The notes under the pieces: generated by a model
The model's input: only the letters and a program-made list of their open reading frames with translations
What the model was told of the DNA's origin: nothing
Database searches by the model: none
NCBI GenBank assembly: GCA_019918135.1
Contig: WBZZ01003979.1
Coordinates: 40,001-104,000, forward strand
DNA: 64,000 nucleotides
Reading direction: 5' to 3'
From: Paulinella micropora
Taxonomy: Eukaryota > Cercozoa > Imbricatea > Euglyphida > Paulinellidae
Translations under genes and position numbers: made by a program
Part shown: positions 48,291 through 59,312 of the stretch, piece after piece
Layout of the letters: the number at the start of each line of letters is the position of its first letter
Numbering within the stretch: the stretch's first letter is position 1

Positions 48291-51200
48291 ATGAGAACGC
48301 AGACAGCAAAAGACGTACTGCCTAGTTGCGGTATAGGCAGTGTTAACTACCGCTTCGCTCTATTCGCCTACCAACGCCTTATGCGTTACGAAATTATTCC
48401 CACTGGGGAACAATCTCTGCGAATAGCTGCGAAACGGCCGCTCTCGATAGAAGGAGAAGCCATCCGCGCTATGTTCCGGCGACTGGCTGGATTCCCCACA
48501 TACGATCCAGTCAAAGGCAATAGGATCCTTATTCAAGGAAATATAGACATCAATGAGCGTCTTCGACAGGATCCATACCGCCAGATCAAGCCGTTTACGA
48601 TGGTCTTCTTCGACCCATCTCAAACGCCGGAGGTCAACCCTACAACCACAGACAACAACAGTCAATGTTTGCTTGGCGCCGCACCAAACATTCATACTGT
48701 TTTTGACTCTGGAACAAATCGAACAATCGTTCATCCAAAATCATCGATTGATCATGTGACCACCGGCCCCGCAGCACATCTGTCAGGCATATCAGCCGAA
48801 ACCATACAAATTACTAAGAAGGCAACATTTCATTGGGAGACAGTACCAGGAGAAGGTAGCGCGTCTAGCTTCCTCCTCCCTGACTCCCTGATAGCCGATA
48901 GCACGCCTTACTCATTGGTTTCACCTGGCATATAAGACAACAAGCATGGGTACGCAACCATCTTCCAAAATAATCAAGCTATAGTCTTACACCACTCCAT
49001 CAACATTGACCCTAGCTTGATCAAGATTAGAGGAAGCATGATGCCCAACTTGCTTTATCGTTCAGACACAAGAGATGACACACCACTTGACCCCAACAGA
49101 CGGTTTTTCCCACAGTCACAAACACAAACACACAACGACAACAAAGACGTCAAGGTCAACTTCAGTGTCAATCGCAAAGCTAGCAAACAGTCCATCTCAG
49201 CATTAGAGGCACATAGACTAAGCGGTCATGGCATGGCAAAGGCTATGAAACAAGTAGCAGCAGCACTAGGCAGAACAATCAAAGATCCCCATTGGGAGAC
49301 TAAACTTGCTCACCTCTGCCATGCATGCACTCTTAGCTCACCTCGCAAGCTTCCTTTCTTCACAGACCATGAACTTCTGGACCAACAGTTCAAAACTTTT
49401 GAAGCAATCTGCATGGATTTCAAGGGTCCCAAGTATACAGTATCGCTGCAAGGCAATTACTATATACTTTTGATCCTTGAGACCAAAGGCAAATTCGCCT
49501 TCAAAATTTATCTTCCTTCAAGGAAGGCACAACTTTACCTCCCATGGGTGGTCAAGGTGTTTGCCTTCTTTGAAAGACAGACCGGCGTGAAGATTAAGCA
49601 AGTCAGGTTAGATTGCGAGTTTATCTCTTCTGGCCTTGTTGAACATTGCAACAACAAAGGAATTATTATGAAGCACACCCCACCGGGCGAGCCTCGTCTT
49701 AATTCCATTGCCGAACGCGATTTTCAAACAGGCACGAAACGAGCTAACGCAATCATGCTCGACGCAAAATTCCCCAACAATTTATGGGAAGAATGCGAAA
49801 GAGCTGAACATGCAATACGGATGATCACCCCGCAATCATCCGGAAAATACAAAGGACAATCTCCTTATGAGGTCACCCTCAAAAGGAAATTCCCTTTGGA
49901 TTTCTTGCGTCCAGTCGGTTGCTTAGCATTCGTTCGTGTGCAAAAAGGCTTAAACATACCAATGGCACAACCGGGATCACTTACAGGCTTCAACATTTTT
50001 CGCCGCCTTTACCGGGTTTTGGTAAAAGGGACAGCAAAAATTGTTGAAGCCCGAAACGTGAAGTTCAACATATGGGAAAGAGGGCACACAGCAAAAGTGT
50101 TGCAGCGACCTTGGGAGTTTGACAACCCTCCCATTCCTCAACCCAACCCTTTCCCCAACGAACTCACCCAAACGGTCGACCAAAAGGTTCGCATAAAAAC
50201 GGACCCGACACAGTCCGGAAACGCCCCCGGTCTGGCAACCTTTCAGCTCAATGACGACGACGACGATAACGGGTACCAGTCGCTCGACGACCAACCGGTA
50301 CCACCACCCCAACCACCCCCACAACGGCCACAGCTTGAAGAAGAAGAACACACGGTCGTCAGGCAAAGACGACCCCCATCATCTTCACAGCTAAATTTAC
50401 GTGGTTCGGTTGGACCAAATGTCCGTCGTTCATTACGCTTTGCAGCCAGTTCCAGTGGAAACAGGTCAAACGCTAGCCACAGACTTGGTTCCCCTTCGTC
50501 CCCTGCTAACGGTCTGCTTGCCCCACGCGACATCAACGGCAACATATCATCAAGCAACATCATAGCAACACAAAGAGAGAGAAAGCAAACACCTGCAAAC
50601 CACCCCACTCATCATGTTAGCCTAGCTCATGATAGTCAGGCTGCTGCTTTCTTTGATGTCGCTGCGGCATGCAACCTCGAGCATAGCGAGACAGACCTAG
50701 CGGATTTGCAACAGGATGCTTACGAAGAACAAACATATGACGAGCCCTTTTGTTTCTTTACACGTGCATTGCGAATACCACAAAAGGAAATACACCAACA
50801 TCCTGAAGTGGTTGCAGCACGCAGGAAAGAAATTGAAGGCCTCTTCAAGGCTGGATGTTTTCGTTGGGTTCCCAGAGCTAACGCCTATCGTGACAAAATC
50901 AAACCAATCCATACCGGATTTGTTGATGCTGTCAAGATAGACGAAGCAACTGGAAATCATAAGTTCAAGAGTAGACTTGTCATGTTTGGTAACCTCATGA
51001 GTCCGTTCAGTCATTACTCACCTTATGATAAGTCAGCACCTGTATGCTCCCACATGGTCATGCTTACCGTCTTGTCGCTCACAGCAGCACTTGGCTTTGA
51101 TTTTGTTGTCATTGACTTCACGCAAGCATATAGTCAGGCAGACATGATTGACATTGTATATGCCATCGCACCCGACGATTTCGAGGATTTCCGTGATCCC

Positions 51201-52499
51201 GAAAAGCCGGAGGATGACATACTACAAGTCCTCAAAGCTCTGTATGGCTCACCTCAGGCAGGTCGTCGTTGGCACGACAAGGTAGCACGAAAGTTACGTA
51301 AGTTAGGTTACACACAGTCAACCATCGATGCTTGTCTGTTCTTCCTGCAATGCAAAGAAGAGAACTGTCCCCCGGTTTTTACTAAAGACCCATCGTCCAT
51401 GCCATGGATCCTATTAGTAAGAACCGACGACGTTCTCACTTTCTACAAACACCACTCTCAGGTAGCCATTCTTTGCAAAGGCTTAACGAAAGAACAGCTT
51501 GTATTCACAGTACACGAAAAGGCCAAAGTCTTTTGTGGGATTCAATTCAAACCAACGCCCACTGGCCTTCTCGTTCACCAGCGTGCATACACTCGTAGCC
51601 TCTTGGATGATCATGGCTTCTCACAAGCCAACCCTGTGCCTACTCCGGCCACCGTCCAAGAGCCGACTGCAGCCGCTGAAGACGCCTTCCTGCGTAAATG
51701 GTCACTCCCTACCCTAACAGGTGAATGTTCATGGCTAGCAACCCAAACACGCCCAGACATATCATTTGCCACCAACAACATGTCCGTATACTCACATCAT
51801 GAGCCAGGTGTAGCTTACAGTTTGTGCACCCGGATCTTTCGCCACCTTCAAGATGGGGAACGCGGCTTGTTCTACCCGTACAACACGGACCTCTCCAGAC
51901 TCCGTCTCGCACACTGGCCCGACGCGACGCTGGGTAGCTGCAAATTCACCAAGCGATCGCGCACCGGCGAGCTACACGAATTGACCGGCCCCGTGTATTG
52001 GGAAAGCAAACGCCAGACTACCGTGGCTACATCGACCCAGATCTCCGAAACCATGGCTATGTCCAATACCGCGCGCACCGCTATCGCGCTCCAGCATTTG
52101 CTAATCTCTGAGCTACGAGCACCGATCAATTTATCAACTCCCTTACTTGCTGACAACCGGGGAGCTATCACCTCGTCCTCCAATGGAATGGGAAGCCCGC
52201 GCGCACGTCATCTGGACCTGCGCCATCACTACATCGTCGAAGTAGTCCGAGAAGGCCGACTGACGCCCCGATACGTCAACACTACTCAAAACAGGGCGGA
52301 TATCTTTACGAAAGCCCTCCCCGCACCGGCCCATCGCACGTTCATCGACCAGATCACCGTGCCCCTCGCTTCATGCATGGCCGACGATGAAGACGCCCCG
52401 GCAAGACTCTTTCGATCCGATGCGCTCAGCCCAACCCTCAGCCAGTACGTTGTTCGTGCTCGAAAGCGCAAAGGCAAAAAGTCGAAGCAAGTCGAGTAA
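48291..52499 (+). pseudogene. pol region of the copia element (PR, INT, RT, RNase H)
   Basis: Protease with FDSGTN near 48,700. Integrase with an HHCC-type N-terminal finger and the DDE core. Reverse transcriptase with the copia-style VDAVKID, IDFTQAY, LYGSPQAGR and TDDV motifs. RNase H with the SWLATQTRPDIS and KRQTTVATSTQISE motifs. Mostly open over the INT-RT-RH part, but not whole overall. Confidence 0.85.
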
Positions 52500-52921
52500 G
52501 TTCGTACCAAGTAATGTTATTCAGAGCGTTCAAAAGACAATTTCTAATTTTTTTGTACAACGCTCTTCGCCGTTCAATTATACTGATGACTGTAGCGACT
52601 TTGTCGCAAATTTATAGAATTGACATTTTGTATGTCTATAATCTACTATCCTCAGTAGAATAAAGCTAATAGGGACAATTAATCCGACATCGCGCTAATG
52701 CGCTTCGTAAATCCTAACAAGTCAGAATTTTTTTTTTGAGTTATGCATGTCATGCTCATATTTATTCTTGCACATTAATGATAATTTTTCCATATATGAC
52801 AATTTCTACTTTCCCCTCACGAACATATTTACACATAACTATGTATAAATCATACTGGCCTCTCCGCCACCGCAAATGTTCATGATGATATTTCCATGGC
52901 GGATATATTGTCCGGGGGGAG
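52500..52921. other. 3' untranslated region and polypurine tract of the copia element
   Basis: AT-rich, no ORF of interest, ends in a CGGGGGGAG polypurine tract directly before the 3' LTR. Confidence 0.7.
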
Positions 52922-53493
52922 TTTTATCATTATATATTCATATAATTATAGTTATTCGGATATCCCTTCAAGTTGTAGTTTACACATCAGTAAAAGATAA
53001 AATAATTTCTACTTCAAGTCCGAAGTTAAATCATTTTATTCAAGTTTATATATAATCATTTATATTATCTATATTTACCGTTAATTACAGTAACGACCGG
53101 CAATAATGTTTTTCATATCACTTCCAATATATTACCATTTAACATTGTCAATTTCATTTCTGTCAACTAACAATATTTAACGAATCTACCGGCCAGAATT
53201 CCCTGTAACTTCTTCCCTCATTACACCTAATTCATGGGATGATTTGCCTAATCATATGATTGCACGACAGTGCGATCCATGTTACTTAAAGGTTATATAA
53301 TACGTATCTAGCACGCGATGATACGTATCGATAGAACCGCATTCACATGATAGACAAATCGGTTTCCGTATCTTGTCGAGATCACTAAATTAAACTGCTG
53401 TAGGTATCTGAAGTACTGTTTGATGCCGGGATGAGGGATTATTAAGTCTGTTCCGTACCTTATCTTTAATTAAGTGGATACATAGTTATGGCA
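52922..53493 (+). repeat. 3' LTR of the copia element
   Basis: 572 bp, near-identical to the 5' LTR by eye. The only difference noticed is at the first dinucleotide. Ends CA followed by the AATAC target copy. Confidence 0.95.
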
Positions 53494-53537
53494 AATACTA
53501 GGACATTTTATTTAAAAAAACGGACTTTGGCGCGTGA

Positions 53538-53764
53538 CTAATTTGGTGGTTGCCACGCCGGTTCTAAATGCACAATGCCGACTCGGGCGGGCATCACAGC
53601 TGCAAGGATTCCGCAAACAGCGAGGCTTATGACGCAACACATAACCATGCACCACAGGTATAGCTCGGCAAAATAGCCTGAGCGTCCTTCAAATTTGTCA
53701 TTGGTGAAAAGCGTACCATCGCCGTTATGGCATGCAGCAGCAGCAGCCGGTAAAGAAGCAACAT
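53538..53764 (-). pseudogene. remnant of the membrane glycoprotein, block copy 2
   Basis: Carries the C-terminal membrane helix and the WQPPN tail of the copy 1 gene (34,742-35,461) and a short piece of its start. Most of the ectodomain is missing. The neighbouring 64 aa WQPP protein of copy 1 is absent altogether. Fossil of the gene. Confidence 0.65.
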
Positions 53765-54091
53765 GACTATTTTCTTCTTTGGTTTTTATCATAAAAGTAG
53801 CACATAAAGGAAGGGGGCTGCAGATGCCCCGCGAACTTGCGCCAGGCCTGCCCCCCCCCCCCCCCAAGAAGAAGAGGCGCCTGTTTGAATGTTCGGCCCA
53901 GCCTTGGGGTCCCACAAAGCCCGTGTGCAGCTTCGTCTCGTTTAGCATAGTCAAGTACGAAACCGAACAAGACGGCTTGGTCTGTGGCGGAAAGTGCCAA
54001 ACAAAGGTTCTTTTCTTTATCACTGGCTAATAGCTTCTCTTTTTAATCAGACACTTGCAGCAGCTAGCGCGGGCTGGCGAGGGGCGGCTTT
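53765..54091. other. intergenic, copy 2 counterpart of 35,803-36,116
   Basis: C-run at ~53,850-53,866, then sequence matching 35,890-36,110 in which two minus-strand frames stay open without clear coding character. 53,805-53,850 has no counterpart in copy 1. No gene supported. Confidence 0.3.
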
Positions 54092-55765
54092 TTATTCTTC
54101 TCCTTCGCACTCGTGATCTTCTCGGTCCAAAATCAAAGAACCAAACAGGCCGTTTTTTTCAAGGTCTTCTGCAACGGACTTCTCCTTGGAGTACTTCTTT
54201 AGCCATGCTGTGAAAGATTGGTACAGTTCTGCGTAAGGCTTGCCGTCGCTCTTGGCTGGCGAGGCCTGTGAGTTTTGCTTTAAATACGCATCCATAATTC
54301 TTTGGTAGAGCTGAGCTGCGCTAATGGTCACTACCGAGTAGTAAAAAATCGTCAACCCGGCCACTACTTGTTCGCCGCCAGGGGCTGTGCGCACAGACTT
54401 GGTTGAACCGCATTTGCTGCATCCAACCAACCTCTGCAGCACATGATACACATAGACGCACGAGTAAATGCTCCTCGGCTTAAATTCTGAAAGCAGCGGC
54501 ACTACCGAGAATTTCAGGTTTTGAGCTACAACCAATCTCACTGCGGGGTCATAATGCAGCAAAGCCTTGGACGGAGGCAGGAGCCCGCCCGGAATGGTCG
54601 CGTAGTGATCTATTTTCATCATGACTTCTAGGGCCTTGCAGACTTCTTTGGCATTGTAAGCAACCAGAGGCTCAAACAAGGCGCCACGTATGCCCCGGGC
54701 CAAAGCGCTACCGCCAAATGTGTTACATAGGAAGAGCAGGTAGTGCATAATCACGACGCTGTCAAGGTTTTCTGGGCTTTGCAGCTCGGCGGGTAACGGG
54801 TAGAGATGCGTACTCCTTTGACAAAAGATCGTCGAGCCTTTGTCGTCGGTCCAGAATGGCATGTCTATGTCAATGAAGCGATAATCGATTTTTTTCCCGT
54901 CCTCGCTCGCTTTCTGAACCATGTTTTTGGCATGTATGTCCAACCAGACAAGGGTGGGGGCTTTCTGCTGCTGCTGCTCGGCGGCGGCCGCCGAGGTTTG
55001 GCGAGTGTACGTGACCAAGCCCCGGATGCAAGCCATAACTCCGCCTAAGCAGCGGCTCAGCGTGGCGCGATCGGTAGCTTCGTTACTCTTCCACACCCAA
55101 GGACTGCGGAAGCCTGTCCCCTGAAGCACACCCATGTCAAGCTGATTGTACATGGCCATCCGTTGGATCACGATTCCTTTGGGGTTATTTCTGTTATCGT
55201 TTAGCACTTCCTTAAAACGCTCCAGCAAACCTACCAAACTCCAAGGGCTTGACAAATTCCCGATATAGTCCAAAAGCTCTCTTTCACGGATAAACGTATA
55301 CTCCGTAATTTTCTGTCCGGGGCCTTCAAAGCTTGTGGCGCCTGTCTCGACACACAGGTATCCAAATCGTGTACATTCGACGGTCACTTCACGCCGGTAA
55401 AGCCCTCCCTCCTTTAAGCAGTCGGAGCGCATAGCATCGAGGATTTTGCAATAGGACGTGGGCCCAGGCTCCAGAGAATTTCCCTTTTTGGAGGTTTCGC
55501 TTGGCTTGGCAAATTCGACGCACAGCCTATATACTTTTGAATCTTGTGGATGAAACAAGACTACGTGCCCAAATCCGTGGGCAAAGCTGGTTATTTCTCC
55601 CGACGCGAGCAGTGCGCACAGATCTTCAAGGAGTTTGATGTAGTCATCGCTTACGAAAACTGATTCTCCGGCAGGATCAGCGCCTGCACTCGCGTTAGGA
55701 AGAGCATCACCCGTCCAGATCGAGTAATGATCTTCGTCCGACTTTGTTGTTTTCTGTACATCCAT
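54092..55765 (-). CDS. divergent protein-kinase-like protein, block copy 2
   Basis: 557 aa from ATG 55,765, intact. It has the same glycine-loop (FAHGFGHVVLF), catalytic-loop (LDIHAKN) and metal-binding (FIDID) equivalents as copy 1. The poly-Gln spacer is shorter by four residues. Substitutions are scattered and mostly conservative, so both copies may be under constraint. The Cys pair CSKCGSTKS is kept. Same uncertain substrate. Confidence 0.5.
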   Translation of the reverse strand: MDVQKTTKSDEDHYSIWTGDALPNASAGADPAGESVFVSDDYIKLLEDLCALLASGEITSFAHGFGHVVLFHPQDSKVYRLCVEFAKPSETSKKGNSLEPGPTSYCKILDAMRSDCLKEGGLYRREVTVECTRFGYLCVETGATSFEGPGQKITEYTFIRERELLDYIGNLSSPWSLVGLLERFKEVLNDNRNNPKGIVIQRMAMYNQLDMGVLQGTGFRSPWVWKSNEATDRATLSRCLGGVMACIRGLVTYTRQTSAAAAEQQQQKAPTLVWLDIHAKNMVQKASEDGKKIDYRFIDIDMPFWTDDKGSTIFCQRSTHLYPLPAELQSPENLDSVVIMHYLLFLCNTFGGSALARGIRGALFEPLVAYNAKEVCKALEVMMKIDHYATIPGGLLPPSKALLHYDPAVRLVVAQNLKFSVVPLLSEFKPRSIYSCVYVYHVLQRLVGCSKCGSTKSVRTAPGGEQVVAGLTIFYYSVVTISAAQLYQRIMDAYLKQNSQASPAKSDGKPYAELYQSFTAWLKKYSKEKSVAEDLEKNGLFGSLILDREDHECEGEE

Positions 55766-55807
55766 CAAGTGCCCCTCTTCTCCTTTAAAGATTCTATTGC
55801 AGCCCTT

Positions 55808-55867
55808 CAGCCCGCTTGTGCGGGCTGGAAGGGAGGAAATGGGGGCCCATCCCGCTTGCGCGGGATG
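55808..55867. promoter_or_regulatory. twin inverted repeats between divergent genes, copy 2
   Basis: Counterparts of the pair at 37,845-37,903, at 55,808-55,827 and 55,848-55,867. The first has one base changed in its central region (CTTGTG), leaving the outer arms paired. A G-run/TGCAC/C-run tract follows at ~55,925-55,950. Confidence 0.55.
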
Positions 55868-55999
55868 GAAGGGGGGAAAGGGGGGGCGGGGGAGGGGATG
55901 TGTATGAAAAGGGGAGAGGGAGGGAGGGGGAGGGGTGCACCCCCCCCCTCCATCCTTCTGCGTCTTTCAGCTTTGTACCAACAGGGATGTCCAAAGAAA

Positions 56000-57830
56000 A
56001 TGCAAGAGTCGGCCCCAAGGAAAAAAAGACCCATCGAGGCCGTCGCGGCCAAGACGGATAAGTCTGTGCACTGCAACTTTGCCTGTACGGCCGGCAGAGA
56101 AGGAACTACGTGGGCTGCTGCACCTGCCCCCGCTGGTCGGAGCTGACTGAACACAACGCGCTCTTTTACTCTAGCTACTGGGGAGTATTCCGTGCGACCC
56201 CAGGACACGTCCCGCCGCCGTCGGTCCTAGCTGCGCGGAACGGCCTTGTCCACGAATACGGCCTGACGCGCACCGCCAAACCGCCGCTGCCACTGGCCTT
56301 CCAGCGGGGTGCGGGGGTGGCGGCAGACGCTGAGATGGATCATCTGGAGGTATACCGCGGCGATGCACAGTATGTGGGCTTTGCGAGCAATTACCCAGGA
56401 TCAGGCAAGCCGCCCGAGGGCTGGCAGCGGACAAACAACCTATACTCGGACAGCTGCGAGAGCTATTTGCGGGTGCTACCGGTACCTGTGGACGAGCGCC
56501 CGCCCCGCTGCCCATCCCCCGAAGAAGCCCCTGCGGATCTGCCCGAGGAGAACGCCGCGGAAGCTCTGGAAGCAGCGGTGGTGGTGGTAGGGGAATGCCG
56601 CGCGCGACGGGCCACGCCGGATGACGCTCAGGCGCTGCGCGAGTTGGTATGTGTCGGCGGCGGGATGCTGTGCAGACACAACTGGGAGTACCTGAAGAAT
56701 CCGAAGGCAAATCTGCTGTTTGTGTACGAGCAAACAGACGACAAACAGCTTGTGGGGCTGGCGCTGTGCACGCGTCCGGAGGATGAACGCCCGCCAGAGT
56801 TGGAGCCACGCAGCAGCCGCGCGGTTTACGTGCATTCGTTCGAAGTTCACCCCCGATACCGAGGCCAGGGCGTCGGCAGCAGGTTTTGTCGCGAGCTGCT
56901 AGCGCAACTAGAACAGGACACCGACTCTGGATTTGTGTACCTGCACAGCTATTCGGCGGCTGTGATGCGTTTTTGGCGTCGCCAGGGCTTCCAGCCTTAC
57001 CAAGCCGCGCACGAACTAGCCATGCGTTACCAGCTAAGGCGTGAGACACCGCTGCCCCCCTGTTACTGCAAAGCGCCGGTCAGGCGCGGGAGTGCGCTGT
57101 GCGCCTGAGCTTCGGCTCCGAGGCCTGGCGGGAACGCACGGGCAACGGCGCAGAGTGCTTGGTGGATAAGGAATCGCTGCTTTGGGCGGCCAACCTGCGC
57201 GGTCCACAACGGGTCCTGCAATTCAAGGGGGTACTCGTGCCCGGGCGGCGCGTCTACTTCACGCGCCTGGTCGTGGAGCACTTGCACACAGGTGTGCTCA
57301 CCTACAGCGACCACGAGGAGCTGTACTGTTCAAACGGCAACACGCGCGCTTTTTGGGGGGGCCGGCAGCCGTCCCGCGAGCCCGGGTTTTGGGGGGACGT
57401 GCGGCTCCTGTGCGAGGTGGACGGGCAAGAGGTGTTTTGGGGCTGGGCAACGCGGAACGAAGAACTCACGCCAGAGGCCAAGGAGCTGGGGCTGCGGTTG
57501 CTAGACGAGCAGACCTTCTGGATGTGGGGCTTGCGCTTGCAGAAGAAGCGCGGAGAGCAGACCGGTGGCCTGCTGCAAGCGTTGCAGGGTGACCTCAAAG
57601 TCTCGGAATGCGGAGTTGATGACTCGTGGCGGGGGTGTCCGTTGCGGAAACTAGTTCTGCCTGTGCTGGCGGCCGAATACGCGTTTTTTGACCGAGAGGG
57701 GCGCCTGTCATCGCCCGCCCGGGAGGAGGCCGGGCCTGCCGATTTAGCCAAGCAGCTATTGGCCCTAGAGGAAGGCTTTTCCACCATAGAAATGGTGGAC
57801 GACGACGAACAGGACGAGGAGCAGGAATGA
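56000..57830 (+). pseudogene. GNAT acetyltransferase protein, block copy 2
   Basis: Starts at ATG 56,000 and ends at TGA 57,828. Same architecture as copy 1: Cys-rich N-terminus, R-G-Q-G-V-G acetyl-CoA loop, FWRRQGF motif B and acidic tail. The frame is broken about one to two times. The catalytic domain itself is uninterrupted in this copy, and the last ~240 codons read as one piece. Differences from copy 1 include a reworked segment just before the GNAT domain (Glu/Ala/Val-rich here). Confidence 0.65.
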
Positions 57831-58491
57831 ATCCAGCCGGCCAACCGGACTTTGCTTTCTCATTAAAACCAGTGCCTTTATGTCCCGAGTATTGCCTTTT
57901 TCGGCCATATCACAACCCCCCCAAACTTTCTTTCTCTAGAACGGGGAGGGAGCTTCTTCTATAAGGTTTTTCAAGTGTACACAAAAGTAAATCACGTTTT
58001 TTTAATATTAAAAGAAAAATTTCTTTGGACAAGTATTCTTTTTTAATGCACCCAGCCCCCCCCTCAGAGACCCGCAGACAGCTGTGGACAAAGGGGGGGG
58101 GGGCTTTCTTTTCCCCGGGGGGGGGGTGAAAGTGTCTTCTTTATACTACTCGTCTTATGGCGAACGACCTGTCAATTTTGCGTTCAACCGGGGCAGATCT
58201 AACCCAATTAAAGAGAGACACATGCAGCGCTCAGGAGAGAGGAAAGGGGGAAGAAAGGGGGGAGGGAGAAGACAGAGATGGGAGAGAGAGAGATGGGGGG
58301 GCGCCCCCCTCCCCGCTTTATCCCCCCGCTCCCCCTCCCCCCCCCCTGCCCCCTTTTCTTCCCCCCTCCCCTCATCCCCCTTTTCTCCCCCCCCCTCCCC
58401 TCATCTCCCTGTTCTCTTTCCCTGATTGCGAATTAGGGGGGGGGGGCCCTCCGCGTGAGCTGCAAAAAAAGTCTACCTATCCTGCCTCCCC
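57831..58491. other. tail and G/C-tract region, copy 2
   Basis: Near-identical to 39,881-40,517, including the TTCGGCCATATCACA motif at ~57,898 and a G-run/CGC/C-run tract at ~58,296-58,314. A C-rich stretch is extended by ~50 bp relative to copy 1. A frame opening at 58,157 corresponds to the one at 40,209. Confidence 0.4.
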
Positions 58492-58677
58492 TTGTCTAAT
58501 GTATCAGACGCCACAAATCAAAGTACTTGCATTGTTCCTAAATACAGGCATGGCAATGGGAAGACCACCTGGCTCTCTGGGTTCTGTCTCGACTACAAAC
58601 TCCGTCTAAGCCATCCGACGAGTGACTTTCTAAATGAGACGGCTCCGTCTCTGGAGCGAAAAGGAAAGCCCTTCTGA
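58492..58677 (+). CDS. 61 aa ORF, block copy 2
   Basis: Same translation as 40,518-40,703. No recognised domain. A small (GA)n array follows at ~58,727-58,744, then the right edge of the duplicated block at 58,760. Confidence 0.3.
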   Translation: MSNVSDATNQSTCIVPKYRHGNGKTTWLSGFCLDYKLRLSHPTSDFLNETAPSLERKGKPF

Positions 58678-58760
58678 GCGCCCCCCACCACTTGCGCCAG
58701 CGGGCTGGCCACGAGAAGAGAAAACTAGAGAGAGAGAGAGAGAGTCCAAACCCGCGCAGC

Positions 58761-59312
58761 GTACCACGCGGCAGCCGCAACCTCGTCCTGAGCCACACCG
58801 AGACCGTGTTGATAGTACACTGCTAGCAACAACTGCGCGGCGGTGTCTCCTTGATCTGCTGCGAGTGTACACCAGCGGGCAGCCGCAGCCTGGTCCAAAA
58901 CTACACCAGTGCCGCGTTGGTAACACACCGCCAGCCGGCGCTGAGCAGTAACGTCGCCCTGTTCTGCGGCTCGCATGTACCACCCGACGGCCGTGACCTC
59001 ATCTCGAACCACGCCTGTACCTCGCTGGTAGCATGCCGCGAGCAACGTTTGGGCTGTGGCGTCACCCTGTGTAGCGGCCCGCGTGTACCACTTAACGGCC
59101 GCAACCTCATCTCGAACCACGCCCTTACCTCGCTGGTAGCATCGCGCCAGCCGGCGATGAGCGATAACGTCGCCCTGCTCTGCGGCTCGTGCGTACCAGC
59201 CGACGGCCGCAACTTGGTCTCGGGGCACCAAAGTGCCGCGTTCACCAAAGAGCCCGAGCAACCACTGGGCTTCAGGGTGGCTCTGCTCCGTTGCAGGCGT
59301 TGGCGGTGACAT
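58761..59312 (-). pseudogene. Sel1-repeat protein, truncated at the block edge
   Basis: ATG at 59,312. The frame encodes five 36-residue Sel1 repeats with the usual pattern (AAEQGD--A---LA-CYQRG-GV--D---A--WY-RA). Sel1 repeats form TPR-like superhelices that scaffold proteins, often linked to ubiquitin and ER quality control. The next repeat is cut at 58,760, where the duplicated block begins, and the frame then runs into unrelated sequence. Repeats are also recognisable as ~108 bp DNA repeats, so copy number could change. It is the best preserved of three Sel1 pieces in the window. Confidence 0.75.

Larger units (their letters stand above)
45287..53493 (+). mobile_element. Ty1/copia LTR retrotransposon inserted in block copy 2
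   Basis: An 8,207 bp element with 572 bp direct LTRs, flanked by the 5 bp duplication AATAC (45,282-45,286 and 53,494-53,498). The empty site exists in block copy 1 at 34,697-34,701. Parts in order: gag-like region with a CCHC-type zinc knuckle (~46,724-46,762), a region with a MYND-like Cys/His cluster (~48,130-48,265), aspartic protease (D-S-G near 48,705), integrase (~49,200-49,940), reverse transcriptase (~50,880-51,600) and RNase H (~51,720-52,340). PR-INT-RT-RH order defines the copia type. A polypurine tract is at 52,914-52,921. LTRs are almost identical, so insertion is recent and postdates the block duplication. The coding region appears broken in a few places. Confidence 0.95.
41583..58760 (+). 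repeat. ~9.8 kb duplicated block, copy 2 (with retrotransposon)
   Basis: Second, direct copy of 31,005-40,782. Without the 8,207 bp element and its 5 bp target copy it is ~8.97 kb. It is shorter than copy 1 mainly because part of the 34.9-35.9 kb region is missing. It ends at CCCGCGCAGC (58,760), after which a Sel1 gene starts abruptly. Several genes here look more decayed than in copy 1, although the kinase-like gene is intact. Confidence 0.9.

Noticed and set aside
45287-53493. Retrovirus or Gypsy-type element
   Set aside because: Integrase precedes reverse transcriptase and the RT/RNase H motifs are of copia type; no envelope region is seen.
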